DNA of 38,089 bases, from positions 1 to 38,089 of the forward strand of contig CAJUOI010000021.1 of NCBI GenBank assembly GCA_910588615.1, written 5' to 3'. Positions 23,247 to 32,076 of this stretch are shown here, piece after piece. The stretch's first letter is position 1; each line of letters starts with the position of its first letter. The notes below the pieces were generated by a model. It ran no database searches and was not told the origin of the DNA. It saw only the letters and a program-made list of their open reading frames with translations. The DNA is from an uncultured Christensenellaceae bacterium (lineage in GTDB: Bacteria; Bacillota; Clostridia; Christensenellales; Borkfalkiaceae). Made by a program: the position numbers and the translations under genes.

Positions 23247-25766
23247 ATGAAATCATTGAAAAAATTATCTGTATTGGCGCTTTCCGCAGTATTTCTTTGC
23301 AGCTTTGCGGCTTGCTCTCAAACGCCCGCGGGCACGTCTCCGACGGGCGGCGTAGGGGTCAGCGACGGGCAGGCGTCCTATACCGACCCGAACTCAGTCG
23401 TTTCCGTCTACGACAATAAATCGTACAACGAGTACCTGCTGGGCGAGAAGGCGGTGATTGCCAACCAATGGCAGGGCTACGGAATCGGCGACCCGTTCGT
23501 CATGCGTTACAACGGCGCATATTATATGTACGTTTCTACGCTCGACAGCGAAATCGGTGTGCGCGGCTATAAGTCCGCCGACCTCGTCAATTGGGTGCCC
23601 ATGACGGGTTCCGGCTTAAAGGAGGGGTACGTTTCTCAGGACACGATAACGCTTGCGGCGTACGCGCCCGAGGTGTACTACTTTAACGGCACCTTCTATA
23701 TGTACACTTCTCCCGGGGGGCGCGGGCACTACGTGCTCACGGCGGACAGTCCCGAAGGACCGTTCGTCAAAGCAACCGAGAACTTCGGCATGAATATCGA
23801 CGGCTCGGTGCTGATCGACGACGACGAGCAGATGTATTTTACGGCGGCGGCGTCCTCCGACAATCCCGGAATCCTAATGGCGCGCATGACGGATATGCTG
23901 CATATCGACGACGGAACGAGGCTCGTGGGCGTCGGGCTCGGCGGCTGGACGGAGGGACCGTACGTGTTAAAGCGCGACGGCAGATATTATCTCACTTATA
24001 CGGGCAACCACGTTGCGTCCGACGGCTATCGTATCGCTTACGCCACGGCGGACAGTTTGCCGAAAAATTACCGTAACGCGTTTACGGCGGCGCAGAACAA
24101 TCCGATCGCGCTCGGCACGGAGACGGAGTTGAAGGGGATCGGGCATTCCTCCACGGTGATGGGACCGGATATGGATTCCTACTATCTCGTGTATCACTAT
24201 CTCAATTCTTCGGGCGGACCCAACCGCAGCCTCGGAATCGACCGCCTCACGTTTAACGGCAGCATGATGTCCGTTGCGCCTACGCTCGAAAACAGCGTGA
24301 AACCCGCGCTTCCCGCCTTCTACGCAAACGGCAGCGACGCGGATAAATTCGACGCGGAGGGGAGCTTCCTGCTGAGCAAGACTTCCGCGCCCGCCGAGTT
24401 CAGCGCGGAGTACAACTTAACGGGCGCGGAAGTTTCCGTTTACGTGTTCGGGTACGCCGATGCTAACAATTATATGGACGTTACCGTCGATCTGAGTGCA
24501 AAGACGGTAAAGCTCAATAAGACGGTGAACGGAAAGACGGATATGGTGGGCAGCGGAACGCTCGTAAACGACTTTTTGGCGGAGAAGCTGCATACCGTGC
24601 GCGTCGCCGCGCGCGGCGGAAAGGTGGACGTTTCGTTTGATAATCTGACGAAAATCGACGACGCGGAGCTCATCGTTCCTGCAGGCAAAATCGGCTATCA
24701 ATCGCTTGCCGCGGGCGCGGGAATCGGTTATACGGCGTATTCGAACGTTGCCATGGGTATGAGCGACGAGGCGGAAGCCAAACAGGCGGCGGGCTATACG
24801 GGCGCGGATAACTACCTGCGCGGGCAAACGTATACGAAGGCGCCCGTGCTCGGACAGGGCAGCGGCGTTCAAACGGTTACGGAAGAGGACGACTACCGCC
24901 TTGCGGGTTGGAAACGGATGACTTTGAACAACAGCGGCGACAGCGTTTCCTATCTCGTTTATAACGGCACGGCGGGCAGGTACGGGCTGGAACTCGTCTA
25001 TCCCGCGTCGGACGGCGGCAAGAAAATCGGCGTCAAGGTGGACGGCGTGAACGGCGGCACCGTTTACCGCTGCACTCTGCCCGAAATCGAAACGGAGAGC
25101 GATACGGAGTACGTGCGCGCCGTCGTCGGCGAGTTTACGCTTGCAAAAGGGGCGCGTATCGTGCGGTTGGAAAACGTGGGCAGTGCGGTAACGTATACCG
25201 CCTTCCGCTTTACGGAAAGCGCGGCGATGACTCCTTCATTCGAAGCGAATCTATCGAACTACGTGGAGCGCGGCGCCGATTATAAGACGATTTGGAAAAT
25301 CAAAGACGGCGGACATTACGCAAAGGCGGGTACCCGTCAGCTCGTGTACTTCGGCGATAACACGATAACCGATTTCACGTTGGAAGTCGATATGAAGTTG
25401 GAGGGCTCGACGGGCTCCTCCACGGCGGGCATCGTGTTCCGCGCGAAGAACTATGCTTCCTCGCCGCACGATAACTATATGAGCTTGCAGGGCTATTATC
25501 TGAAAATCAACAATCACAGCGTGGCGCTCGAAAAGCTCAATTACGCCGACGGCTCGGGTCCGATTGCGTCGAACGGTCAGCTGAAATTCGAAAGCGATAA
25601 GTATTACCGCATCAAGATCGAAACGCGTGGCAACCGCATTAAGGTCTGGGTGGACGATCGGGCGGTATTCGACGAGGCGGACGGTTGGAACTTTGCAAAC
25701 GGCAAGGTCGGCTTCTATACCGACGGCGCTGCGGCGATCTTCAAAAATCTCAAAATCAGCGGCTGA
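23247..25766 (+). CDS. GH43-family lipoprotein glycosidase (copy 1)
   Basis: 839 residues. ATG 23247 follows AAGGAGGAAAGG; lipobox FAAC. The N-terminal five-bladed beta-propeller has the GH43 catalytic triad in order: Asp82 (GIGDPFVM, general base), Asp185 (NIDGSVLID, pKa modulator) and Glu236 (WTEGPYVL, general acid). GIGHSST follows the propeller core. C-terminal to it are beta-sandwich modules, the last (about residues 665-839) a DUF1080/LamG-like domain ending in KNLKISG. GH43 enzymes are arabinofuranosidases, xylosidases, arabinanases or galactosidases. The exact specificity is not readable here. It is surface-anchored next to the importer. Confidence 0.88.
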   Translation: MKSLKKLSVLALSAVFLCSFAACSQTPAGTSPTGGVGVSDGQASYTDPNSVVSVYDNKSYNEYLLGEKAVIANQWQGYGIGDPFVMRYNGAYYMYVSTLDSEIGVRGYKSADLVNWVPMTGSGLKEGYVSQDTITLAAYAPEVYYFNGTFYMYTSPGGRGHYVLTADSPEGPFVKATENFGMNIDGSVLIDDDEQMYFTAAASSDNPGILMARMTDMLHIDDGTRLVGVGLGGWTEGPYVLKRDGRYYLTYTGNHVASDGYRIAYATADSLPKNYRNAFTAAQNNPIALGTETELKGIGHSSTVMGPDMDSYYLVYHYLNSSGGPNRSLGIDRLTFNGSMMSVAPTLENSVKPALPAFYANGSDADKFDAEGSFLLSKTSAPAEFSAEYNLTGAEVSVYVFGYADANNYMDVTVDLSAKTVKLNKTVNGKTDMVGSGTLVNDFLAEKLHTVRVAARGGKVDVSFDNLTKIDDAELIVPAGKIGYQSLAAGAGIGYTAYSNVAMGMSDEAEAKQAAGYTGADNYLRGQTYTKAPVLGQGSGVQTVTEEDDYRLAGWKRMTLNNSGDSVSYLVYNGTAGRYGLELVYPASDGGKKIGVKVDGVNGGTVYRCTLPEIETESDTEYVRAVVGEFTLAKGARIVRLENVGSAVTYTAFRFTESAAMTPSFEANLSNYVERGADYKTIWKIKDGGHYAKAGTRQLVYFGDNTITDFTLEVDMKLEGSTGSSTAGIVFRAKNYASSPHDNYMSLQGYYLKINNHSVALEKLNYADGSGPIASNGQLKFESDKYYRIKIETRGNRIKVWVDDRAVFDEADGWNFANGKVGFYTDGAAAIFKNLKISG

Positions 25767-25774
25767 TTCCCGCG

Positions 25775-25810
25775 CTTTACGGGCTGCGGAAAATTCCGCA
25801 GCCCGTAAAG
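25775..25810 (+). repeat. 36-nt perfect inverted repeat between the two GH43 genes
   Basis: Two 17-nt arms, CTTTACGGGCTGCGGAA and its exact complement, are separated by two bases. A poly-A tract follows rather than T, so it does not look like a terminator on either strand. It sits where the next gene's ribosome site would be expected. Confidence 0.85.
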
Positions 25811-25822
25811 AAAAAAACGAGC

Positions 25823-28231
25823 ATGAAAAAGAAAGCAATGATTGTAGCAATGAGTATGTTGGCGGCGCTTCCGCTGTCCTCCTGCAAGGACGGGCGGGGC
25901 AAGGAAACGGAATATCTGCCGCCCGAAGTCGAGCGGTACGAAAACCATATCGAAATCGACGGGCAGTGGGGCGCGAGCGCGGCGACGGGTGCTGACGGTC
26001 AGTATGGAATCGGCGATCCGTTCGTGATGCGCTTCAACGGAAAATACTATCTGTATCCATCCACCTCCGATCCTTGCGACGGAATCAAGGTGTTCGAGTC
26101 GGACGATCTGGTGCACTGGACTTACCGCGGGCTTGCCGTCGCCGAAAACGAAAAGACGGCGCACGGCGCATACGCGCCCGAGGTCGTTTATTACAACGGA
26201 TATTTTTATCTGTGCCAGTCGCGGGCGGGGCGGGGACACTATATCTACCGTTCCGAAAGTCCTACGGAAGGATTTCGGCTTGTCAGTTCGACGGAGGGCG
26301 TCGGCAAGGACGATATCGACTACGGAAATCTCGGCATGGGAATCGACGGCTCGTTCTACGTTTCCGACGACGGAAGGCTGTACCTCTTGCACACCTCCAC
26401 GCCGTCCGGACTGAAATACAACGAGTTGACCGACAGCGAAAAACTGACCGCAGCGACCGTCGGGGCGACGGGAAACCTTTCCGATTCGAGCCTGAACGGC
26501 TGGATCGAAGGGCCTGGGATTTTCCGCAGGGGAGCGTTCAGTTATCTCACCTATACGGGAAATCACGTAATTTCGCGGGGATACCGCGTCGGTTATTCGT
26601 ACGCGGAAAATTTGCAAGATCTCGATTCCTTTATTCAGCCCGAAGATAACGTAACGATCATCGACACGGATCAAGAACATTACGGGCTGGGGCATTCCTC
26701 CAACACGGTGGGACCCGACCTCGATTCCATTTATACCGCGTATCACAGTTACGTCGGCAGGGGCCCCGCCCGCCGCTACAACGTGGACAGATATTTTGCA
26801 AGCGGAAGCGTGCTAACGGCAAACGGCGTAACGCATCGCCCCGTGGCAATGCCGGATCGGGCGGATTGCAGCGGCTACGCCGACAGATTGACTTTGAGCG
26901 GCGGAGTGTACTCGATCGGAAACTGCAACGGATACTTTACGGCAGAATACAACTTCGTGCCGGACGAGGGGCAGGAACTCTTATTCGGGGACGGATACCG
27001 CATCGTATTCAAAGACGGAAAAATCCTTCTGACGAACGGTAAGGGGGCAAAGGATGCGCCGCTCGGCGAGGCGGAAATGCGACTGCCCGAGGGAAGGCTT
27101 GCCTGCGTGCGCGTGGAAAACGGCGACGGCGTGGGGTACGTGTACGTCAACGGGATGCGCAAGATTACTTATGCGGCGCAAAAAACGGCGGGCGCCGTGG
27201 GTTATACCGAGGCGGACGGCGTCGGGTTTACCGCGGTAACGAACGAGGTGTTCGGCACCTCCGACTTCGAGGCGCTGAAAAATTTCCCCTTGAAGTTTCC
27301 CGCAATCACCTATCTGAAGGGGGAGAACCGCGGGTTTTCGCTGCGGGGAGCAAAGCGGCTTGCGGGCGGCGCGCGCGTGGGCGAAAAGGAAAAGACGGTG
27401 CGCGTCGGCGACGCATACGCCGTTTCCCTCGGAAAGGGAGATTGGGTGAAGTACGCAATCGACGTTCCCGCGGACGCAAGCTACGCGATTGCCGCCGAAC
27501 TTGCCGCGGCGAGCGCGGGTACGCGGATAAAAGTCAGCGTCGGCGAAAGCTCGTTTACGGCTACCGTGCCTGCGCTGGGCGGCGAAACCGTCCGCGTGTA
27601 TCTGGGCGAGCTTGCAGCAAAGGCGGGCGTCGGCACGATGAAGGCAGAAGTGCTTTCGGGCGCGGCGCAAATCGTGCTGTTCGACGTGAACGGGTGCGAC
27701 GGTGGCGGGGACGTTTCACTGAACGGTTACGACGTTTTAAACGGCGTCGCTGAAGAGACGGCGGACGGATTGAGAGTTTCGGGCGGCGACGGCGCGGTAT
27801 TATTCCGCGGCACGAATGTAGCGAATTTCGAGGCGGAAATGGAATTTTCCTGCGCGGCGGCAATCGACACGAATTTCGGCGTTATGGTGCGCGCCTCACA
27901 CTATTCCTATTATCCCGCCCAGCCTGCCCAGTCGTGGCGCGGCTACTACGTCCAGCTCGGCATGAGCATGATTTCCTTAAAACGTTACGATTACGGGGAT
28001 ACGGGGTCGCTGTCAAGCACGCGTACGGGCGCAATCGATTTGACGCAGAACGCGCGGCATACGCTGAAAATCAGGGCGGAGGGTACGAAAATTTCGGTAA
28101 CGCTCGACGGCACGCTCGCGTTTTCGGGCACCGACTCTTGCGCATTCTACGCGGGCGGACTCGGCGTCTTTGCGGGACGCGGAGAGATCACCGTGCACGG
28201 ATTAAAATATACGAAATTGAGAGAGGGTTGA
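25823..28231 (+). CDS. GH43-family lipoprotein glycosidase (copy 2)
   Basis: 802 residues, paralogue of the preceding enzyme. ATG 25823 begins a clear lipoprotein signal peptide (lipobox LSSC). The ribosome site is weak, and a hairpin precedes it. The catalytic residues are Asp65 (GIGDPFVM), Asp175 (GIDGSFYV) and Glu229 (WIEGPGIF), with GLGHSSN matching copy 1. The middle region has a carbohydrate-binding-like sandwich (residues about 500-635). The C-terminal module (about 640-802) is DUF1080/LamG-like. The duplicated gene pair suggests two linkages or positions of the same glycan. The substrate is unknown. Confidence 0.86.
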   Translation: MKKKAMIVAMSMLAALPLSSCKDGRGKETEYLPPEVERYENHIEIDGQWGASAATGADGQYGIGDPFVMRFNGKYYLYPSTSDPCDGIKVFESDDLVHWTYRGLAVAENEKTAHGAYAPEVVYYNGYFYLCQSRAGRGHYIYRSESPTEGFRLVSSTEGVGKDDIDYGNLGMGIDGSFYVSDDGRLYLLHTSTPSGLKYNELTDSEKLTAATVGATGNLSDSSLNGWIEGPGIFRRGAFSYLTYTGNHVISRGYRVGYSYAENLQDLDSFIQPEDNVTIIDTDQEHYGLGHSSNTVGPDLDSIYTAYHSYVGRGPARRYNVDRYFASGSVLTANGVTHRPVAMPDRADCSGYADRLTLSGGVYSIGNCNGYFTAEYNFVPDEGQELLFGDGYRIVFKDGKILLTNGKGAKDAPLGEAEMRLPEGRLACVRVENGDGVGYVYVNGMRKITYAAQKTAGAVGYTEADGVGFTAVTNEVFGTSDFEALKNFPLKFPAITYLKGENRGFSLRGAKRLAGGARVGEKEKTVRVGDAYAVSLGKGDWVKYAIDVPADASYAIAAELAAASAGTRIKVSVGESSFTATVPALGGETVRVYLGELAAKAGVGTMKAEVLSGAAQIVLFDVNGCDGGGDVSLNGYDVLNGVAEETADGLRVSGGDGAVLFRGTNVANFEAEMEFSCAAAIDTNFGVMVRASHYSYYPAQPAQSWRGYYVQLGMSMISLKRYDYGDTGSLSSTRTGAIDLTQNARHTLKIRAEGTKISVTLDGTLAFSGTDSCAFYAGGLGVFAGRGEITVHGLKYTKLREG

Positions 28232-28232
28232 T

Positions 28233-29966
28233 ATGAGACATACGAAATGTTATCAGGCGGGATATCCCAGACCGCAGTTTGTCAGAAAAGAATGGGAGAA
28301 TTTAAACGGGCAGTGGGGGTTTGCGTTCGGCGAGGACGTAACGGAAGCCCGGGCGTTGCAAGGCAAGCTTCCCCGTACGATCACGGTGCCGTTCAGCTAC
28401 GAAACGCAAAATAGCGGCGTCGGCGACAAAGCGCAGCACGACACGGTGTGGTATTCCCGTAAAGTCAGGGGCGTCGGGGGCAAGCGGACGGTGCTGCATA
28501 TCGAGGGCGCGGACTACGTTGCCCGCGTGTACGTTAACGGCGTGCCGGCAGGCACGCATACGGGCGCGTATACCCGTTTCTCTCTGGATATTACGGAATA
28601 TCTGACGGGCGGCGACGACGTTTTAACGATTCGTTGCGACGATTTCGATTCGCCCGCGCAGGTGCGCGGCAAGCAGCGCTGGGAAAAGGAGAGCTTCGGC
28701 TGCTGGTACGTGCAGACGACGGGGATCTGGAAGAGCGTCTGGCTCGAACGCGTCGACGAGGTGCATCTGACCTCCTTGAAGATCACGCCCGACTGCAAGG
28801 ATTACAGCGTTAAATTCGACTTTACGGTCAGCAAGCCTTCCGACGACGTCGAGGTGCGCTTCGATATTTCATTTCGCGGTCAAAAGGTGCGCACGGTGTC
28901 GTCCGTTGCGTGCGATTGCGACAACGGCGTTTCCGTAAGCCTTTCAAGCGGAAAACTCACCTATCAGGCGGCGCTGTGGTGGATCGGCGATCCCGCGCTG
29001 TACGACCTGGACGTGAGCGTGTATTACAAGGGAAAAAAGACGGACGAAGTGGGCAGCTATTTCGCCTTGCGCGAATATAAGGCGCACGGGGACAAAATTC
29101 TTCTGAACAGCCGCCCGTTCTACGCAAGACTGCTGCTCGATCAGGGTTATTGGAAGGAGAGCGGTTTAACTCCGCCCGACGAAGAGGCTATGGTGCGCGA
29201 CATCGAGCTCGCAAAGCAGATGGGCTTTAACGGCGTAAGAAAACACCAGAAAGTGGAGGACGAGCGTTTTTTCTATTATGCGGATATCATGGGGTTTACG
29301 GTGTGGTGCGAGCTTCCCTCCAACCATTGGCAGAGCGATAATACCGCCGCGCAGATTACGCAGGAATGGCTGGATATCGTGCGGCAGAACTACAACCACC
29401 CGAGCCTTGTAACGTGGGTCATCTTCAACGAAAGCTGGGGGGTGCGCAACATCGTTTCGAACGGAGCGCAGAGCAGTCTTGCAACGGGACTGTATTATCT
29501 GACGAAGAGCATCGACACGATGCGCCCCGTCATTTCCAACGACGGCTGGGAGCACGCCGAAAGCGATATTTTGACGCTGCACGATTATGAGCAGGACGGC
29601 GAAAAGCTGCGCGCCCGCTATAATTCGTTGAAAAAAATTACCGAGGGCAGCTCGGAAAACGAACAGCCGCTTCCCTACGCTGCGGGGTACGCTTACCGCG
29701 GACAGCCGATCGTCATCAGTGAGTTCGGCGGCACGGCTTACGTCTGCGACGAAAAGCGCGGCTGGGGTTACGGCAACGGCGTGGGCGGCGACGAGGAGTT
29801 TTTGTCCCGCTTCGGGGGACTGATACGGGCGATCGATTCGCTGAATATCAGCGGTTTCTGCTATACGCAGATTACCGACGTCGAGCACGAAGTCAACGGT
29901 CTGTTGTACGAGGACAGAACGCCCAAAGTACCGATTGAGGAAATTGCGAAGCGCAACACAAGATAA
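28233..29966 (+). CDS. GH2-family glycoside hydrolase
   Basis: 577 residues, starting one base after the previous stop, with GAGAGGG upstream. N-terminal sugar-binding jelly roll (YPRPQFVRKEWENLNGQWGF; then WYSRKV and a VYVNGVPAGTHTGAYTRF strand), a short Ig-like domain, and a TIM barrel. The acid/base is Glu400 in VIFNESWG and the nucleophile Glu497 in VISEFGG, the standard retaining GH2 pair. No signal peptide is seen, so it probably acts in the cytoplasm on imported oligosaccharides, unlike the lipoprotein enzymes around it. It is shorter than LacZ and similar in layout to compact beta-galactosidase/glucuronidase-type GH2 proteins. Specificity is open. Confidence 0.9.
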   Translation: MRHTKCYQAGYPRPQFVRKEWENLNGQWGFAFGEDVTEARALQGKLPRTITVPFSYETQNSGVGDKAQHDTVWYSRKVRGVGGKRTVLHIEGADYVARVYVNGVPAGTHTGAYTRFSLDITEYLTGGDDVLTIRCDDFDSPAQVRGKQRWEKESFGCWYVQTTGIWKSVWLERVDEVHLTSLKITPDCKDYSVKFDFTVSKPSDDVEVRFDISFRGQKVRTVSSVACDCDNGVSVSLSSGKLTYQAALWWIGDPALYDLDVSVYYKGKKTDEVGSYFALREYKAHGDKILLNSRPFYARLLLDQGYWKESGLTPPDEEAMVRDIELAKQMGFNGVRKHQKVEDERFFYYADIMGFTVWCELPSNHWQSDNTAAQITQEWLDIVRQNYNHPSLVTWVIFNESWGVRNIVSNGAQSSLATGLYYLTKSIDTMRPVISNDGWEHAESDILTLHDYEQDGEKLRARYNSLKKITEGSSENEQPLPYAAGYAYRGQPIVISEFGGTAYVCDEKRGWGYGNGVGGDEEFLSRFGGLIRAIDSLNISGFCYTQITDVEHEVNGLLYEDRTPKVPIEEIAKRNTR

Positions 29967-29994
29967 CTCGCGTGAAATAACAGGAGGAAAAACT

Positions 29995-32076
29995 ATGAAA
30001 AAACGGTGTGCAGCGCTCTGTATGCTGCTGGCTGCGGCGCTTGTGTTTGCGGGCTGTAAGGAAACGACGCCGCCCGAAACGCCGCCGGGCGGAAACGAAC
30101 CGGGAACAGAAACACCCGTAACGCCCCCGACGGGCGGGGGAGAGCAGCCTGCGGAAAAGAAGAAGCTGAATTTTTCGGCAACGGTGCAGGACTGCTTCGG
30201 CACGGCGTTGGAGGGGGTTGCGCTTTCCCTCAACGGCAAGAGCGCGGGAGAGAGCGCGGCAAACGGCGCGTTCACGCTGCAGAACGTGGAGGAGGCGGAG
30301 AGCAACGTGCTCATTCTCACGCTCGAAGGCTACGTTTCCGAGAGCGTCCCGCTTGGGGAATATTACGCGAAGGCGGAGACGGAAGTCGACCTCGGAACGG
30401 TGCGCATGGTGAAAAACGCCGCTGTCGTCTCCTCGCTCGAAGCGCGCGGTTGGACGGATTTCGAGGCGTTTACGCTCGGCGTTACGCGCAGCGAAAGCGC
30501 GCTGCTTCTCACGGCGGGTTCGCCGAATAAAGCGTTTACAAAAGCGGGCAGAAAGAGCACGCTCGAATTTTACGTGTCGGTGGGCGAGGTCGCCGCAACA
30601 CGGGATAAAAACGTTACGAAGGTTGCCGTAAATAGCGACGGCACGACGGAAAAGGTAAATTACGGCGGAAAGGATCTTTCCTCGTATACGGTTACGGCGG
30701 AGATGACCGAGCAGGGGGAGGGGCTGAGCGTAACGGTTGCCCTTCCGTTTGATATGCTCGGATGCGCAAACGACGATATTCTCGGGCTTGCGATGGGTCT
30801 GTATTCGGACACGGACGGCGGCAGGGCGGAAATGCTTGCGCTCGACGGCAAGAGCACGGTGGACTTCTTTACGCCCGCAACCTATCTCCGAACGGATAAG
30901 AATAACGCGGTGTTTGCCTGCGCGGAAAACTGCCGCCCCGAGGACGCCACGCCTCCCGTGGATAAGGCGGCGCTGACGGCGGGGTATCCCATGCAGTTCT
31001 CCGTACCAGGGCTGTGCAAATCTGCGGACGGCGACGACTTCTATTTGAAGGCGGAAAAGGAGAGCGACGGATTCCTCGTTTCCATGGTAGGCTTCGGCAG
31101 CTTTAGCGAAAAGGAATACGTCAAGCTCATCTTCCACGCCTCCCGAACGCACGCTTCGGGCTGGAACGTGCAGGCGAGCGATCTGAACGTGCTCGTCAAC
31201 CGCACGAAGGCGAATTACCGCACGAATATCACCAAGTTCTGGAATGCCGACGGCGGCTATACGGTATTCGGAAACGACGCGCCGCTTACCAACGCGCCCG
31301 TATACACCGATCGCGGCGGCTATTTTACGCTGACGTTAAAGGTGCTGTTCCATGAAATCCCCGCATACGACGAAAACGGAACGGTTTCGCTGTTCGCCAT
31401 GGAATTTGCGGATAACGGTACGGCAAACGGACTCATCTACGATGCGACGGACTATCGGAACGGAATGCTGATCGACGGCGTATCGCACGGCGATCCCGCG
31501 GCGCAGAGCTCGTACTTCGTCATACAGGGCGGAGAAGAGGACGCGGTCGATCCCGCGTTGATTGCGGGTTTCGATATGCAATTCGCCATGGCGGCGGACG
31601 ACATTTACGCCAAGGTCGAACGGGGAGCCACCTCCCTCACGCTGACGCTCCGTTCTTTCCATACCTTCGATCCCACCGATTTCGTGCGCTTCGTGGTGCA
31701 TACGGGCGCGCCGATCGGGGCGAACAATTGGGCGCTCGACAAGGACGACGTAAGCTTTACGATTTATAAGGATTCCGCCTATTTCCAGACGGGCAAAATC
31801 AGCTTTTTCGAGGGCGCGGCGAACGCGTTTCACGGCAACGAGCAGACGCTGCACGCGCCCGTGTATACGCAGAGCGAAGGTTATTGGACGCTGACGCTTG
31901 AAATCGAGTATATCGAGCTCGGCATGGACGTGGACGCTTCGACGCGGTTATCCGCCTTTTTGGGCGAGTACGTGTCGAACGAGCTGGCAAGCGGCGCGAA
32001 ACAAAACGGCGTTTCGCTCGGCGATATGGCGTATCAGAGCAATTGGTTTATTCTCACGGGAGGGGACAGGGCATGA
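29995..32076 (+). CDS. CBM9-like modular lipoprotein
   Basis: 693 residues. ATG 29995 follows CAGGAGG. Lipobox FAGC, then a Pro/Thr/Gly-rich linker, one CarboxypepD_reg-like module (about residues 60-135), and three beta-sandwich units (about 140-320, 325-510 and 515-693). The last two are clearly repeats of one another: both begin with MQF(S/A), contain a FVRF/YVKL strand and end in SSYFVIQGG or SNWFILTGG. Related to the 1787-residue protein but shorter. A glycan-binding role at the surface is inferred. Its stop overlaps the next gene's start by four bases (ATGA). Confidence 0.78.
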   Translation: MKKRCAALCMLLAAALVFAGCKETTPPETPPGGNEPGTETPVTPPTGGGEQPAEKKKLNFSATVQDCFGTALEGVALSLNGKSAGESAANGAFTLQNVEEAESNVLILTLEGYVSESVPLGEYYAKAETEVDLGTVRMVKNAAVVSSLEARGWTDFEAFTLGVTRSESALLLTAGSPNKAFTKAGRKSTLEFYVSVGEVAATRDKNVTKVAVNSDGTTEKVNYGGKDLSSYTVTAEMTEQGEGLSVTVALPFDMLGCANDDILGLAMGLYSDTDGGRAEMLALDGKSTVDFFTPATYLRTDKNNAVFACAENCRPEDATPPVDKAALTAGYPMQFSVPGLCKSADGDDFYLKAEKESDGFLVSMVGFGSFSEKEYVKLIFHASRTHASGWNVQASDLNVLVNRTKANYRTNITKFWNADGGYTVFGNDAPLTNAPVYTDRGGYFTLTLKVLFHEIPAYDENGTVSLFAMEFADNGTANGLIYDATDYRNGMLIDGVSHGDPAAQSSYFVIQGGEEDAVDPALIAGFDMQFAMAADDIYAKVERGATSLTLTLRSFHTFDPTDFVRFVVHTGAPIGANNWALDKDDVSFTIYKDSAYFQTGKISFFEGAANAFHGNEQTLHAPVYTQSEGYWTLTLEIEYIELGMDVDASTRLSAFLGEYVSNELASGAKQNGVSLGDMAYQSNWFILTGGDRA

